Shown here: positions 22,367 through 33,313 of the stretch, in pieces
Layout: each line of letters starts with the position of its first letter
How positions within the stretch are numbered: the stretch's first letter is position 1
NCBI GenBank assembly: GCA_903772945.1
Contig: CAICTM010000230.1
Span: 24,370-88,369, forward strand
Direction: 5' to 3'
Length of the DNA: 64,000 nt
Origin: Seminavis robusta
Taxonomy: Eukaryota > Bacillariophyta > Bacillariophyceae > Naviculales > Naviculaceae
The notes under the pieces: generated by a model
Told to the model about the DNA's origin: nothing
Databases searched by the model: none
The model's input: only the letters and a program-made list of their open reading frames with translations
Program-made: the position numbers and the translations under genes

Positions 22367-23188
22367 ATGATACGCTTGTCTCCTCTGGCCGTCAGCACAT
22401 GTAGGACAGCAACCACAGCAGGATTTGTGCTGCGACAAGGCTCTACTATCAAACGTATTCCATATCATACTCAGAGGCCCTGGCAGCTTTCTACAAGATC
22501 TCAGCTCACACGAACGCCACATCCACAGTTTCGCGTACTACGTGGACTTCCAATCTCGTTTCTGGCAACCACTGTACGACCAGCTACAACAACCATCATG
22601 AACGATACTACTAGTACGACGACACGTGCTCAGAGCAGCAGCAGTGCAACTGCAAAGACCAACGACGACGACAAGCAGCAACTTCTTCTCGAACCCAACT
22701 GTATCTTTTGCAAGATTCTCTCGGATCAAATTCCCGGCACCAAAGTCTACGAGGACGATGTCTGCCTCATTCTCATGGATATTCATCCCATTCGACCAGG
22801 GCATGTGCTCATCATTCCGACCCGCCATTACGACAATATCATGGACATGCCACCCACCGTGGCCCAGCACATGATGACACTGGCCCATCAAATGACGGCG
22901 GCACTTACTACACGTACTAGCACTAGCAGTACTACTGAACAATTCACCTGCCATGGCACCAATTTACTATGGAACAATGGACGAGCGGCATGGCAGACTG
23001 TCATGCATGCGCATTTGCATGTCATACCGAGACAAAAAGGAGATGGCTTGGGGTTTCTCTGGGGGATAATCCGCCATTTTCTGTCTCTGCTGGGAATACT
23101 GCCACCTGCCAACCGACAAGAACTGGACCGTCTTGCCGCCCTATTTCGACAAGCATTATTGACCCAGCAGAGCAAAAAGTCTACCTGA
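22367..23188 (+). CDS. HIT-family (histidine triad) nucleotide hydrolase/transferase
   Basis: Single exon, 273 aa. The core begins at CIFCKIL, continues with YEDDVCLILMDIHPIRPGHVLIIP and RHYDNIMDMP, and carries the histidine triad HAHLHVIPR near residues 213-221. That motif binds the alpha-phosphate of nucleotide substrates in HINT/HIT enzymes. The first ~100 residues are Arg/Ser/Thr-rich with few acidic residues, suggesting an organelle-targeting presequence (inference). A shorter start at the internal Met near 22598 would remove most of it. The gene is head-to-head with the S8 gene and ends in a (TGAT)n run. Confidence 0.8.
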   Translation: MIRLSPLAVSTCRTATTAGFVLRQGSTIKRIPYHTQRPWQLSTRSQLTRTPHPQFRVLRGLPISFLATTVRPATTTIMNDTTSTTTRAQSSSSATAKTNDDDKQQLLLEPNCIFCKILSDQIPGTKVYEDDVCLILMDIHPIRPGHVLIIPTRHYDNIMDMPPTVAQHMMTLAHQMTAALTTRTSTSSTTEQFTCHGTNLLWNNGRAAWQTVMHAHLHVIPRQKGDGLGFLWGIIRHFLSLLGILPPANRQELDRLAALFRQALLTQQSKKST

Positions 23189-23211
23189 TTGATTGATTGA
23201 TTGATTGATCA
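23186..23211. repeat. TGAT microsatellite
   Basis: Six tandem TGAT units overlap the stop codon of the HIT gene and continue into its 3' region. Confidence 0.9.
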
Positions 23212-24732
23212 TGTAGAGGAATAACGCATGCAATACAGAACACAGTTAGTTGTAGATTGAGCCAGAAGTATCCTTACAGGTAGTAGCTTCATTACTGTAC
23301 TATCGGTGCAGCCTGAAAGCTAGCTAGTTGTAGGGTCTACATCGGAGCTGCAGTAGCTTCGTCATCTCAGTCTCTCCAGAAACTTTTTACGTCTTTTTGA
23401 CATGGCACCTCGAACCCATCTAGCTAGCAAGAACCAAGAAAAAGGAACTCGTCCCTCCTGGAATGGGCACCCTGGTTGCTCAACTACTAGCTAGCTAGGA
23501 CTTGGCTGCAAGCAATGGGCGGAGACCCCATCAAGGCTTTGCAACTCCGTAGGCTGGCGGTTACCCTACGACAGCCAGCACCGTGGCACCTACTAGTACT
23601 AAAAGTATCAGTAGCTTGTACCCGCACCAGGCACCTCTCACGACCATTATTTATTTGTCTTGCAAACTGGCTGTACCTACCGTGACCATGCTATGCTCAC
23701 TGAGAGTCTTGCTAGCTGGCTAGTTATCCGCCTGTTTTGCTTCCAGCTTCCAGCCCAATTGTGGCGATGGAGTCGCGACCCATGGCTGGTTGCAGCTTTG
23801 GTTGCCAACATGCCAACAAAGCATCTAGCTAGCTGGGTATGTACTACCTACCGGTACGTTCTGCAAAACCTATCTACATGTCATTGTACTCTTGGATACC
23901 TGGTAGATTGTCCAAGTCCAAGGCTACTAAGTTGGTACGATACTAGTACGGTAGTCTTGATCCACTCTTCCACTCTTGCTCCGGACAAGGCTGGTGGTTC
24001 ACCCAATCCTACCTCAACCAGCACGAAACACTTGGATGTTGCCTTCAAGTAGTCTTTGTGGTTTCAACAGGTCATGGCGGCAAGTCTTCAACACTCCCTA
24101 CCAAAGATCTTGGACCCGACGAGAAGACTTGTCTGCTGGATATGTACTGTAGCACTGTAGCTGCCCACTGCCCACAGGGGTACGACTGTATCATAGAAGG
24201 TCATGACCTCAACCACACCACAACACCACAACATCACAACACAGCAAAACACTTAATAAAGAATGATCTGCTGGATTTAACTGATGGGTATAGCGGTACC
24301 GGCGATGTTAGTGGCGAAGGAAAACCCTTAAGCTCTAAGGAGCTCAAGGTTCCTGGTAGCTTTTCCCCAGGGCTGGTGCTTCGTAATCTACAATTAACTC
24401 TTTCATAATGATGTTAAATCTATTTGTTCAGGGTGAATCACGAGTCATCTTAATCTGAGCCTGCTCAGAACCCTTATCATTCATCTCGATTCCATGCCTA
24501 ATGGTAGGGCTTCACTTCTTTCTCGCAACTCGCAACCTTGGCGGCACACGGTAAAGGAAGTGCCAGTGAGATCCCCAAGATCATGCCTTGGTCCTTTTCG
24601 AAACCAGGCTCATGGATACTCTCTCTCTTTTTGGCGGTCCTTCCTACATGTACTTCGAGCTCACAGTCTCTCTTCTTCGACTAACCCAAACGAAAACGAT
24701 CCAACAACTCTAATACAAATCCCAATTCGACA
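23212..24732. other. Intergenic region
   Basis: No protein-like reading frame. CTAGCTAG palindromes occur around 23320, 23425, 23490, 23710 and 23830. The last ~250 bp before 24733 are a likely promoter/leader for adhesin-like gene A but show no clear similarity by eye to the promoters of genes B and C. Confidence 0.5.
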
Positions 24733-27700
24733 ATGAGGATTCCATCCTCTTTCCTTTCCCTAGCATTTCTGGCCACCTCGATGATGGTGGCCAATGCTAA
24801 TGATCCATGCCCTGCTGATATCACAACCGAGGTTTGTGAGATCCCTTCTGATGCATTCGACTACTCAGTGGTTACCTTTGGGAATGCCAACATTGCTGCC
24901 CATAGCATGTACTACGGCATTGCCGTTGGAGGTACTCTGTAAGTAGATCAGTAACCTCTGTGGGGTGGCATGATCTCGTCAATCTCACTTCGCTCACCTC
25001 TTTTCCACCCACAGAACCGATGGAAGCCCCAATGATAGTGCTACGGTGGATAAAACCAAGTCATACATCAAGGAGACCTCGGGACAATGTTCCTTCAACT
25101 TTAACGGTGGAGTACAATATGGAGACAGCTGCTTTGCTGATAACTTGTATGAACGAATGAACTACATTGCCACCCATGCCCAGAACAGCACAAATGTTAT
25201 CGTCTGTACATCTGGTGAAAACGGTCGCATCTTCACTGTGGACGATTTCATCCCAGGTGGCGAGGGCAATGACGATGGTCTCACGCTCGCCATCTTCAAC
25301 ACAGAAGACGACATTTACATTGGAGACTATGGAGGCCGCCAGTTTGGTCCAACCATCATTGCCCCAAATGCCAAGGTTATTGTCCTCGATGGAGCTGGCT
25401 ACGTGGATGGCGCCATCTATGCCAAGGAGCTCGATGCTCAAGCTGGAAGCCTTCAGCTGCATGGTGATACCTTTACAGGGACCATTGAATGTGGATCCAC
25501 CTCAAGCACAGATGCACCAGCAGTGTCACCAGTGGCTTCCAGCAGCTGCAACTACGCCCCTGATATCTTCGATGAGACCTACACTACAACATATGGAAGC
25601 GCTTTCACTGTTGATACTTTCAGCGACAACCCCAACTGCCAAGATTTGGGCTTTGCCTATGGATACAAGATGGATGAGGGATGCTACTCTGGAACTTCTA
25701 TTCCTTTTGGAGTCGAGGATGGGTCCCTAAACTATGCCAAGACCAAAGGTGATTGCGACTATGGCACAAGTCCTTCAGGATCCTTTGACCTTACATGTGA
25801 AACAGCCGACGGTCAAGATTGGATTGATGCTAAGATTACTCCAAGCACAAATGTTTATGTCATCATGAAGGGTGGCAATGGAGGGGTTGTTTACCAGCTA
25901 GATGCTGGTGTGGAGGTCAAGATTGATGTCGGACAACGCAAGGCTATTAGTCATATTGAGTTTTGCTTTGTTTGCAATGAGTGCGCTCCATCCACAGAGT
26001 CTCCCACAGGAGCCCCCACCGTTTCCCCCACAAGTGCTCCCACTTCGCCTCCAACTGATGGCTACTGTAACTACAACGGCTGCAATGGTGTTGCAGAGGG
26101 AGGAGACTGGTGCCAACTCCTTCAGGCTAACTGTGAAGGAAACTGCAATGGTGAATGGTGTACCAGCAGTGGCACTGAATCCCCGACAGCCTCACCAACT
26201 GTATCCCCTACAGCGAACCCAACAGGATCTCCCACTGGATCTCCCACTGCTACACCCACTGCTGGTCCCACCGTATCTCCAACTGCTACGCCCACTGCTG
26301 GTCCCACCAGCACTCCAACTGCGCCCCCAACCGGTACACCCACTGCTGGTCCTACAGGGAGCCCAACCCTTCCTACTACTTGTCCTGACGAACAGCCCAA
26401 CCCTGGCAGTGCCTGTGGCTTTGGAAGCTTGGAGTGTGCTTATGGAACGGAAACTTGTTGTGATGGCTCTGCGCATGACAGTTACATTGCTCAGTGCGCT
26501 GATGGAGTTGTGGTGGCTTATCACACAGATGCTTGCATGTCTGTTGTGTGCGTAGAGCCCACTGGTACACCCACTGGTACACCCACTGGTACACCCACTG
26601 CTGGTCCCACCAGCACTCCGACTGGGCCCCCACCTGGTACACCCACCGCTGGTCCTACAGGGAGCCCAACCCTTCCTACTACTTGTCCTGATGAACAGCC
26701 CAACCCTGGCAGTGCCTGTGGCTTTGGAAGCTTGGAGTGTGCTTATGGAACGGAAACTTGTTGTGATGGCTCTGCACACGACAGTTACATTGCTCAGTGT
26801 GCTGATGGAGTTGTGGTGGCTTATCACACAGATGCTTGCATGTCTGTTGTATGCGTAGAGCCCACTGGTACACCCACTGGTACACCCACTGCTACACCCA
26901 CTGCTGGTCCCACCAGCACTCCGACTGGGCCCCCAACTGGTACACCCACCGCTGGTCCTACTGGGAGCCCAACCCTTCCTACTACTTGTCCTGACGAACA
27001 GCCCAACCCTGGCAGTGCCTGTGGCTTTGGAAGCTTGGAGTGTGCTTATGGAACGGAAACTTGTTGTGATGGCTCTGCACACGACAGTTACATTGCTCAG
27101 TGTGCTGATGGAGTTGTGGTGGCTTATCACACAGATGCTTGCATGTCTGTTGTGTGCGTAGAACCCACCGCAGCCCACCAGCTCTCCGACTGGTACACCC
27201 ACTGCTTCACCCACCGGTTCTCCAACTGCAGCCCCAACTGGTACACCCACCGCTGGTCCTACTGGGAGCCCAACCCTTCCTACTACTTGTCCTGACGAAC
27301 AGCCCAACCCTGGCAGTGCCTGTGGCTTTGGAAGCTTGGAGTGTGCTTATGGAACGGAAACTTGTTGTGATGGCTCTGCACACGACAGTTACATTGCTCA
27401 GTGTGCTGATGGAGTTGTGGTGGCTTATCACACAGATGCTTGCATGTCTGTTGTGTGCGTAGAACCCACCGCAGCACCCACCAGCTCTCCGACTGGTACA
27501 CCCACTGCTTCACCCACCGGTTCTCCAACCGCAGCCCCAACTGGTACACCCACCGCTGGTCCTACTGGGAGCCCAACCCTCCTACTACTTGTCCTGACGA
27601 ACAGCCCAACCCTGGCAGTGCCTGTGGCTTTGGAAGCTTGGAGTGTGCTTATGGAACGGAAACTTGTTGTGATGGCTCTGCACACGACAGTTACATTGCT

Positions 27701-28666
27701 CAGTGTGCTGATGGAGTTGTGGTGGCTTATCACACAGATGCTTGCATGTCTGTTGTGTGCGTAGAACCCACCGCAGCACCCACCAGCTCTCCTACGGGAA
27801 CCCCAACTGTTACACCAACGCAGCCACCAGTCCCTGATGACAGGAATCTCCCCACCACCCCTGCGCCAACCACAAACAAAGGCAGTGGATCTGGGGATCC
27901 TCACTTCAAGACATGGACTGGTGACAAGTTTGACTACCATGGAGAGTGTGATCTGGTTTTGGTTGACAACCCTCAATTTATGGACGGATTGGGTTTGAGA
28001 CTCCACATTCGTACCACTCGAGTCAAGTACTTCAGCTACATTCAGAAAGTGGCTCTTCAGATTGGCAGTGATGTATTGGAGTTTGACAATGATGTGGAGA
28101 ATTTCTTGATCAATGGTGCCAGGGTAGAAGCAAACCGCAAGCACCACAAGACGAAGTTAGCTGGATTTAATATTCGGCGTGACCCGAAAGCTATCAGTGT
28201 CCGTCTCCATGATCAAAGTCGTCTCAGCAAAAATGGCCATAACGTTGGGAAGATTGATTTCCACACACGCACGAATGGATTCCCTGCTGTGATTGTGGAT
28301 GGCGGTGACACAGATATCTTTTATGGAAGTTTGGGACTGTTGGGCGAATGGAGCACAGGCCGTAGAATGGCCCGTGATGGAAAGACTGAACTAAATGATG
28401 ATGATGCAACTGCTTTTGCTTTGGAATGGCAGGTTCGTGATACTGAGCCAATGCTCTTCCAAGAGGGCCGTGCTCCTCAGTATCCCACTAGGTGCACCCC
28501 TCCTCAGAAGATGCTAAAAAATCGACTTGGATCCAAGCACATGCAAAAGCAAGCTGAGAAGGCATGTGCCCACTGGAAGGAAGACAAGGAAGACTGCATC
28601 TTTGACGTTATCGCCACCCGCGATATCATGGTGGCAGCCGAAGGGCATATTGTGCACGTCGAATGA
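24733..28666 (+). CDS. Adhesin-like protein A: choice-of-anchor A, PT/Cys-rich repeats, GDPH/VWD-like domain (frame broken in repeats)
   Basis: Exons 24733-24938 and 25015-28666. A signal peptide (ending VANA) leads into a choice-of-anchor-A-type domain: FDYSVVTFGNANI, GIAVGGTL|TDGS across the intron, FGPTIIAPNAKVIVLDGAGYVDGAIYAKELD, LHGDTFTGTI. A beta-rich domain ending SHIEFCF, one YCNYNGCNG...WC Cys module, and about five Cys-rich units separated by PT linkers follow. The C-terminus has the GDPHF motif and a VWD-like domain (FDYHGECDLVLVDNP...LGLLGEW). In literature I recall, CAA/GDPH proteins form adhesive trails of raphid diatoms and the CAA domain came from bacteria. A 2-nt deficit near 27172 and a 1-nt deficit near 27578 put the intervening part out of frame with a TGA at 27293-27295: about 828 aa as read, about 1,285 aa if both are assembly errors. 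Confidence 0.82.
26369..27771 (+). repeat. 303-bp coding tandem repeat, about 4.6 copies
   Basis: The Cys-rich unit (CPDEQPNP, CGFGSLECAYGTETCCDG, ending VVCVEPT) plus PT linker recurs with its TGTCCTGA landmark at 26381, 26684, 26987, 27288 and 27590, i.e. spacings of 303, 303, 301 and 302 bp. Units are almost identical, indicating recent expansion or homogenisation. The two short spacings are the frame breaks noted for the host gene. Confidence 0.93.
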
Positions 28667-29366
28667 GCCCACCGCTGTTGCCCGTGACATCTATCTCACA
28701 TGCTGGTTGGATCGATGCATTCAAGCAACGATGCGCACGCGGAGCGCTGTGGAGCTCTCGAGACGAGACGAACAGTAAAGAAATTACCACATAGTAATGC
28801 ATTTCCCCTACCACTCGTAACTCATACAGTACTGGTCCTCTGACGGTAAATCGTTTCTCATGGCAGCCCTCGTCCTTGAACTGTTTGTTGCCTTTTTGGC
28901 TTCTGATCCAAAAGGATCTTGCGCGCCTTTATTAAAAACGGACCGGCTTACTTAGGGGTTGAGGCAGGGACCCAAGGTCGGAGGTCTGCCTAAGTAACTG
29001 ACACGGTCAGTTACTTAGGCAGGCCGGAGACCGATGGGGCACAGACGGCCCTAAGTAGCAGGTTCGTTTATAAGGGAACGATAACGGCTGGTTTTGTATT
29101 TAACGGTCGGTCTGTGTAGAACTCTGTACAAACCTACTACTGTACCACTTCCCACATACAAAACCTGCCGGTTCGTTCTTGGACGCCTCTTCCTCTACAC
29201 GAATGAAACGGGAACCACTGTGGGAATCGAATGATTGAATTCTATCTTCAAGCAAATAAATCGTGGTGTTGCTATTTTTTAATTTAAAAATGGTACCATA
29301 CCCCCACAAATTTCCAACTAGCTAGCCAGTCATAAACCAAACCAACCAAACAACCCTACAAGTACG
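28667..29366. other. Intergenic region with hairpin element
   Basis: No protein-like frame. It contains the long hairpin annotated at 28983-29025 and several copies of the sequence TTACTTAGG/CCTAAGTA between 28945 and 29060, possibly the remains of a small inverted-repeat element. Confidence 0.5.
28983..29025. repeat. Near-perfect hairpin, 16-bp perfect stem extendable to 20 bp
   Basis: Arms TGCCTAAGTAACTGAC (28987-29002) and GTCAGTTACTTAGGCA (29006-29021) are perfect reverse complements around a 3-nt loop. Pairing extends to GG...CC with one G.U wobble. It could be a MITE remnant, a structured RNA or a terminator-like element of gene A; nothing decides between these. Confidence 0.85.
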
Positions 29367-29930
29367 ATGCTAAACGACAAGAGCAAAAACGATTCTGCTG
29401 GAGGTGATTACATCTTGCTGACCACCGCGGAGCCCGAGACACCAGCGGACGAAGCATCCAGCAACCAACCCCGAGGTGCGGGCGAAAACCCCAACTCGGT
29501 CCCAGTTGTTTCTGTAGCAGTGCCGGCCGACAAGCAAGACAACGCGGATGCCAACAACGATGTTCTGACTCATGAGGTTTCCGAGTTTTCCATGGCAAGC
29601 CGTGGTCAGGTGAACGGAGCCGCTGCGATCTTTGGTTTCACGGGGCTGATCCTAGGTGGCCCGATCCTCGGACTAGTTGCAGCCTCCGGATCAGCCCATT
29701 TGGCGGCGAATAAGAGTGGTGACATTGCCAATTTCACGAGACGCTGTGGATCGTATCTGGAGGACTACAACAGGGCAAATACTCCTATTGTGAAGGAGGG
29801 AAGTGCCAAGGTAACAACTCTTCCGGAAGAAATGGTTGTCAAGAAACCGAAAGGATTTTGGGACAAAGTTACCGATCGATTGATCAAGATGGCTGAATGG
29901 ACGGAAGGAAAGATGGGATGCCGTGACTAG
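29367..29930 (+). CDS. Hypothetical protein with glycine-zipper-like membrane segment
   Basis: Single exon, 187 aa. An acidic, low-complexity N-terminal half is followed by a Gly/Ala-rich hydrophobic stretch (AAAIFGFTGLILGGPILGLV, then AASGSAHLAA) resembling a glycine zipper, then a short amphipathic conserved-looking part (NFTRRCGSYLEDYN) and a basic C-terminus (KKPKGFWDKVTDRLIKMAEW). The hydrophobic part could insert into or associate with a membrane. I do not recognise the family well enough to assign a function. Confidence 0.6.
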   Translation: MLNDKSKNDSAGGDYILLTTAEPETPADEASSNQPRGAGENPNSVPVVSVAVPADKQDNADANNDVLTHEVSEFSMASRGQVNGAAAIFGFTGLILGGPILGLVAASGSAHLAANKSGDIANFTRRCGSYLEDYNRANTPIVKEGSAKVTTLPEEMVVKKPKGFWDKVTDRLIKMAEWTEGKMGCRD

Positions 29931-30477
29931 CTAGCTGGCAGCCAGCTAGTGGCTGGCACTGAAGTTGTCAGAACAGTAGACGATGATGGATGCAACCAGG
30001 GTACGATGCGGTGCCGGTACCACCGCACGGAGAGGATGAAAAAGATACAGAAGGATTCATTATTCAATCTCCATAGCCAGTAGGTTAGAGCAAAAGTTCC
30101 CTCTAAAGGACAGATTAGGTAGATGGTAGATGGTAGATATGAACCCTTATTAGCGGTACCGGTATCATTAGCTGCCATGCGAGATCTGCTCAAGCGCTCG
30201 AGCTCGGTTTTGTGGTGTGGTGAGTTCCAGGTTCGATTTGATTCGATTTTATCGATTGCAATTTCAGCGTTCGATTCTTCAATCGAGAATCGAATCCAAT
30301 TCGACTGGAATTGGTTAAAGTATCTAACGGCATTTGCTAAGTAATTCAAATTCAAAGTGATGTGCTGCCGGTGTCCTCGGAACCCCCCGAAGGAGATCTC
30401 TTTCTTGCGTTTGCTCTTTTGATGCCACATGTTGTTGTTAATGGCGGTGCTTGTCTTGGATAGTGACAACAACCAAG
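29931..30477. other. Intergenic region
   Basis: No gene. AT-rich stretch 30225-30345 with repeated TTCGATT/GAATCGA words; probably promoter and leader of the next gene, but no element is identifiable. Confidence 0.5.
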
Positions 30478-32698
30478 ATGATGAGTCCTCAGGATTGTTA
30501 CGGTTCCCCTCCACCGGAATCAAAGGAGCAAGTCTCTGCGAGAAAGACTAGGATGAGCAGCAGCAAGAAGCCGTCGGTGGAGGAAACACCCCAGAATTCC
30601 AGATCCACCTTTGATGCCGTCACACCGTCCACCAGCAGCCGCCACACCAGTGCTCGATCGGTTCGAGGACGTCCTAGCAGCACTCGTTCTCGAGGCAGTG
30701 ATGCGTCGGAAAGATTCGGGGATCTTGATGAGGAATCGCAAGAACCTCGTCGCATGTTAGACATCGTACCGACCGAAGAACAACCAAAGAATAGTAAACA
30801 GGAAGCCGACAACCACACCATCGCAAGTAGTGACAATGATCACACCCAATACATGCTCAATCTACCGCCTTCTCTTCTTCCTCACTGGTGTGCTCTCTTG
30901 ATTTGCGCCTCGCTTTGCCTTGCGGCTGTGGCGGCCGGCACACCCTTGACAACCAATAGCAGCAGCAACTCGACCCAAGGCGAAGGCACTGAAAGTCACA
31001 TTGAGAATCTGCAAATGTGTATGGCCATTTCCACATTGAGCTTGATGCTTACGTTCTTGGCAGCTGCCTGCTACATTTGGATCCCTGCGAGTTTTGTCGG
31101 CACTTTGTATGAAGTCACAGTGGTAAGTTCCCCGACATTGGCACCGACTCGATGCATCTGCACGGTTATAATATTGCAGCCCTGTTGAGCTCATTTCCAT
31201 CACTTCGACAACCTAATCTCAGATTGGCCTCAATGTCATTCTGTGGTGTGGCGCACTGCCCATCATTATGAACCCTGAGAATGCCTTGGCAGTACAGGGT
31301 CCATCCATTGTCAATGGAAACCTTTTTGTCCTGTCATGGGTGGCCTTCTTCTTGAGCTGGATCATTTTGAAACTGGTGATTGAGCAACTGCTGGCCATGG
31401 AACAAGCTCGACGGGGCAACTTGACCTTTCTTACTCCTGAAGGGAAAAACGGTTATCCTCCATTTATCCCCATTACGCCCTATAGAATGGCCAATATTGC
31501 TTTGATCTTTACCAGCTTGGTGGTGCTGATTTCCGCAGCCAGAGCCTTTAAGCAACAGCTATGTAGCGACTGGAACCGACCACTCTGCCGAAGAATCCAG
31601 TTCAGTATGAGCATATCCATTATGAGTTTCATCGGCCTGTTGGCTGCCTGGGGAACCTTCCTGTACCGTTCTTACAAGGCACACAATAAGACCTCCAATA
31701 TACCTCCAACTGAAATCATGCCTTCCTCCACGGCTCGTCTCGCCCTCGTGGGGTTGTTGGCCTTTGGATGGTTTGTTACGATCTGCCTGGGAACCTTTGG
31801 AAAACACGCTCCCGCTCATTTCATCGGAAACTACTACATGGGCATGTGGACGGCATTCGTTCTGAGTCTGTACCTACTAAAAAAGACAATGCTGGAATAC
31901 GTTGCCGATCAGCCTAGATATGCTGCCAAGCGTGCCTCATCCAACCAACATCAGCAACACAAATATCGCTACAAGCAGCAGAGGATTCCTGGACTGGTCA
32001 CAGATGACGACTATGATGATACTCATGACGATGAACAAGGAGGGCTGTCGGACGCACCCATTTCCACAAAGTCCACCGACGACATGTCGGAAACTTTGAC
32101 GGCTGCCACTACACCCGCCTTGATTACACCCAAAGTATCGACCCACATTAGTGACCACGATTTGTTCCCCAGCTCGTCTGCAAAGAAGTCGCGTGATCCA
32201 GTCGCCATGTCCTTGGAAGAATCCTTTGGCAACGAAACAGGATTCATGTTCAGTAGCCGAAAAAGCGTCGAGGATCCCGACGATGGATTTGCAGGGTTCA
32301 TGCCAGTCGTATCTTCCAACACGGACAAGACCGAAGATACCAAATCCTTCGAAGAAGATGATGCGTCAGTGCAAACGCCACGCCGCGGATCAGCAACTCG
32401 TTCTACCGGTGGCAGCCAGGGTCGCCACAGTTCGGGCAGTCGCAGCGTCAGCAGTGGAGAGAAGAGTGACTTCTACCATGAACGTGTTAAGCCCATGTCG
32501 ATCCCCTTTGGAAACGACGAGTCTCAATTTGAAGAAGACGAATCTGGCTTCGATCATAATGCTTTGTCCTGTAGTGCCATTACTGCGCCTACAGACAACC
32601 TTTCACCGCGGGACACCGGCGCTGTACACAGCACCGGACCAGATTGCCTCATCGATCCAGAACTATTTGAACCCAGCACAAGTGGCTTGATGGCATAG
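30478..32698 (+). CDS. Eight-transmembrane hypothetical protein with long Ser/Asp-rich tail
   Basis: Exons 30478-31122 and 31223-32698 (phase-0 intron GTAAGT...CTCAG) encode about 706 aa. The first ~130 residues are Ser/Arg-rich and likely cytosolic. Two hydrophobic helices lie in exon 1 (ALLICASLCLAAVAAG; AISTLSLMLTFLAAACYIW) and six in exon 2 (e.g. LSWVAFFLSWIILKLVI, ALIFTSLVVLISAA, ISIMSFIGLLAAWG, WTAFVLSLYLLKK), eight in total. The last 260 residues are acidic, phosphorylatable and disordered. It is probably a polytopic membrane protein of a diatom-specific family; no transporter or receptor motif was recognised. The ATGATG at 30478 lies just upstream of protein-like sequence and in an A-rich context. 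Confidence 0.7.
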
Positions 32699-33313
32699 TT
32701 TCAGTGGAATGACGAATCGGGTATTTATGCTCGTGGTTGTTTCTGTGACGCTCGGGAAGCGTTGCTGTTTCGTAGGAAGAATTTTTCGTTGTGTGACCCA
32801 AAGTATGGCAGGGGACAGAGGAACACCACTTCGCAGCGATTATTAAGTTCACACTTTGGTTGTCACTTTGTATCCCTAAATAGCACGTGGATTCACATAC
32901 CGCTGAAAAGCTAATCTTAGAACGCCACCCCTCCGGGGGCATGTAATTCATAAGTTAACTTTTGTCAGTTTTGTGTTCGAACCAGCCAAATCATTTCTCT
33001 GGTGATGTTGCAGTTGCGAAATGTCGTTCGACTGGAGCTTTGATCCATCGCTCACCAGTAACTTGAAGATGGTGGTGTTCCGTCGCGTAGATCTTATCGT
33101 ATCTGACCAATCTACTGTGTTGAGATCGACAGGCATGCGGAGGGGCCAAACAACATACTAGTACACACATGCCACGAAACAACTACGGTACAGCACATGC
33201 ACTCCGGAGTACTTGCTGACTAGCTAGCTAGAAGATTATTGCAATGCTGTATCTATGTATGTAGATCCCTCGTGACAACGCAAATCTAATGACGCAGCAA
33301 AATAAATATCGAA
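32699..33313. other. Intergenic region between convergent genes
   Basis: Contains the 3' regions of the 8-TM gene (plus) and adhesin-like gene B (minus). A CTAGCTAGCTAG run lies near 33220-33232. Nothing else seen. Confidence 0.5.

Noticed and set aside
26192-27307. Long open frame (about 370 codons) on the minus strand inside adhesin A
   Set aside because: It is the antisense of the PT/Cys-rich tandem repeats, where repeat periodicity keeps several frames open. Its protein is only a repeat of the complement, and the plus-strand frame has signal peptide and domains.
24733-28666. Calling adhesin A a pseudogene outright
   Set aside because: The two indels are inside a highly repetitive array and cancel in frame, and the rest of the gene is perfectly open, so assembly error is at least as likely.
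32940-33010. Possible tRNA (GGTTCGAA motif on the minus strand)
   Set aside because: No T-arm stem pairs around the motif and no acceptor or anticodon arm can be formed.
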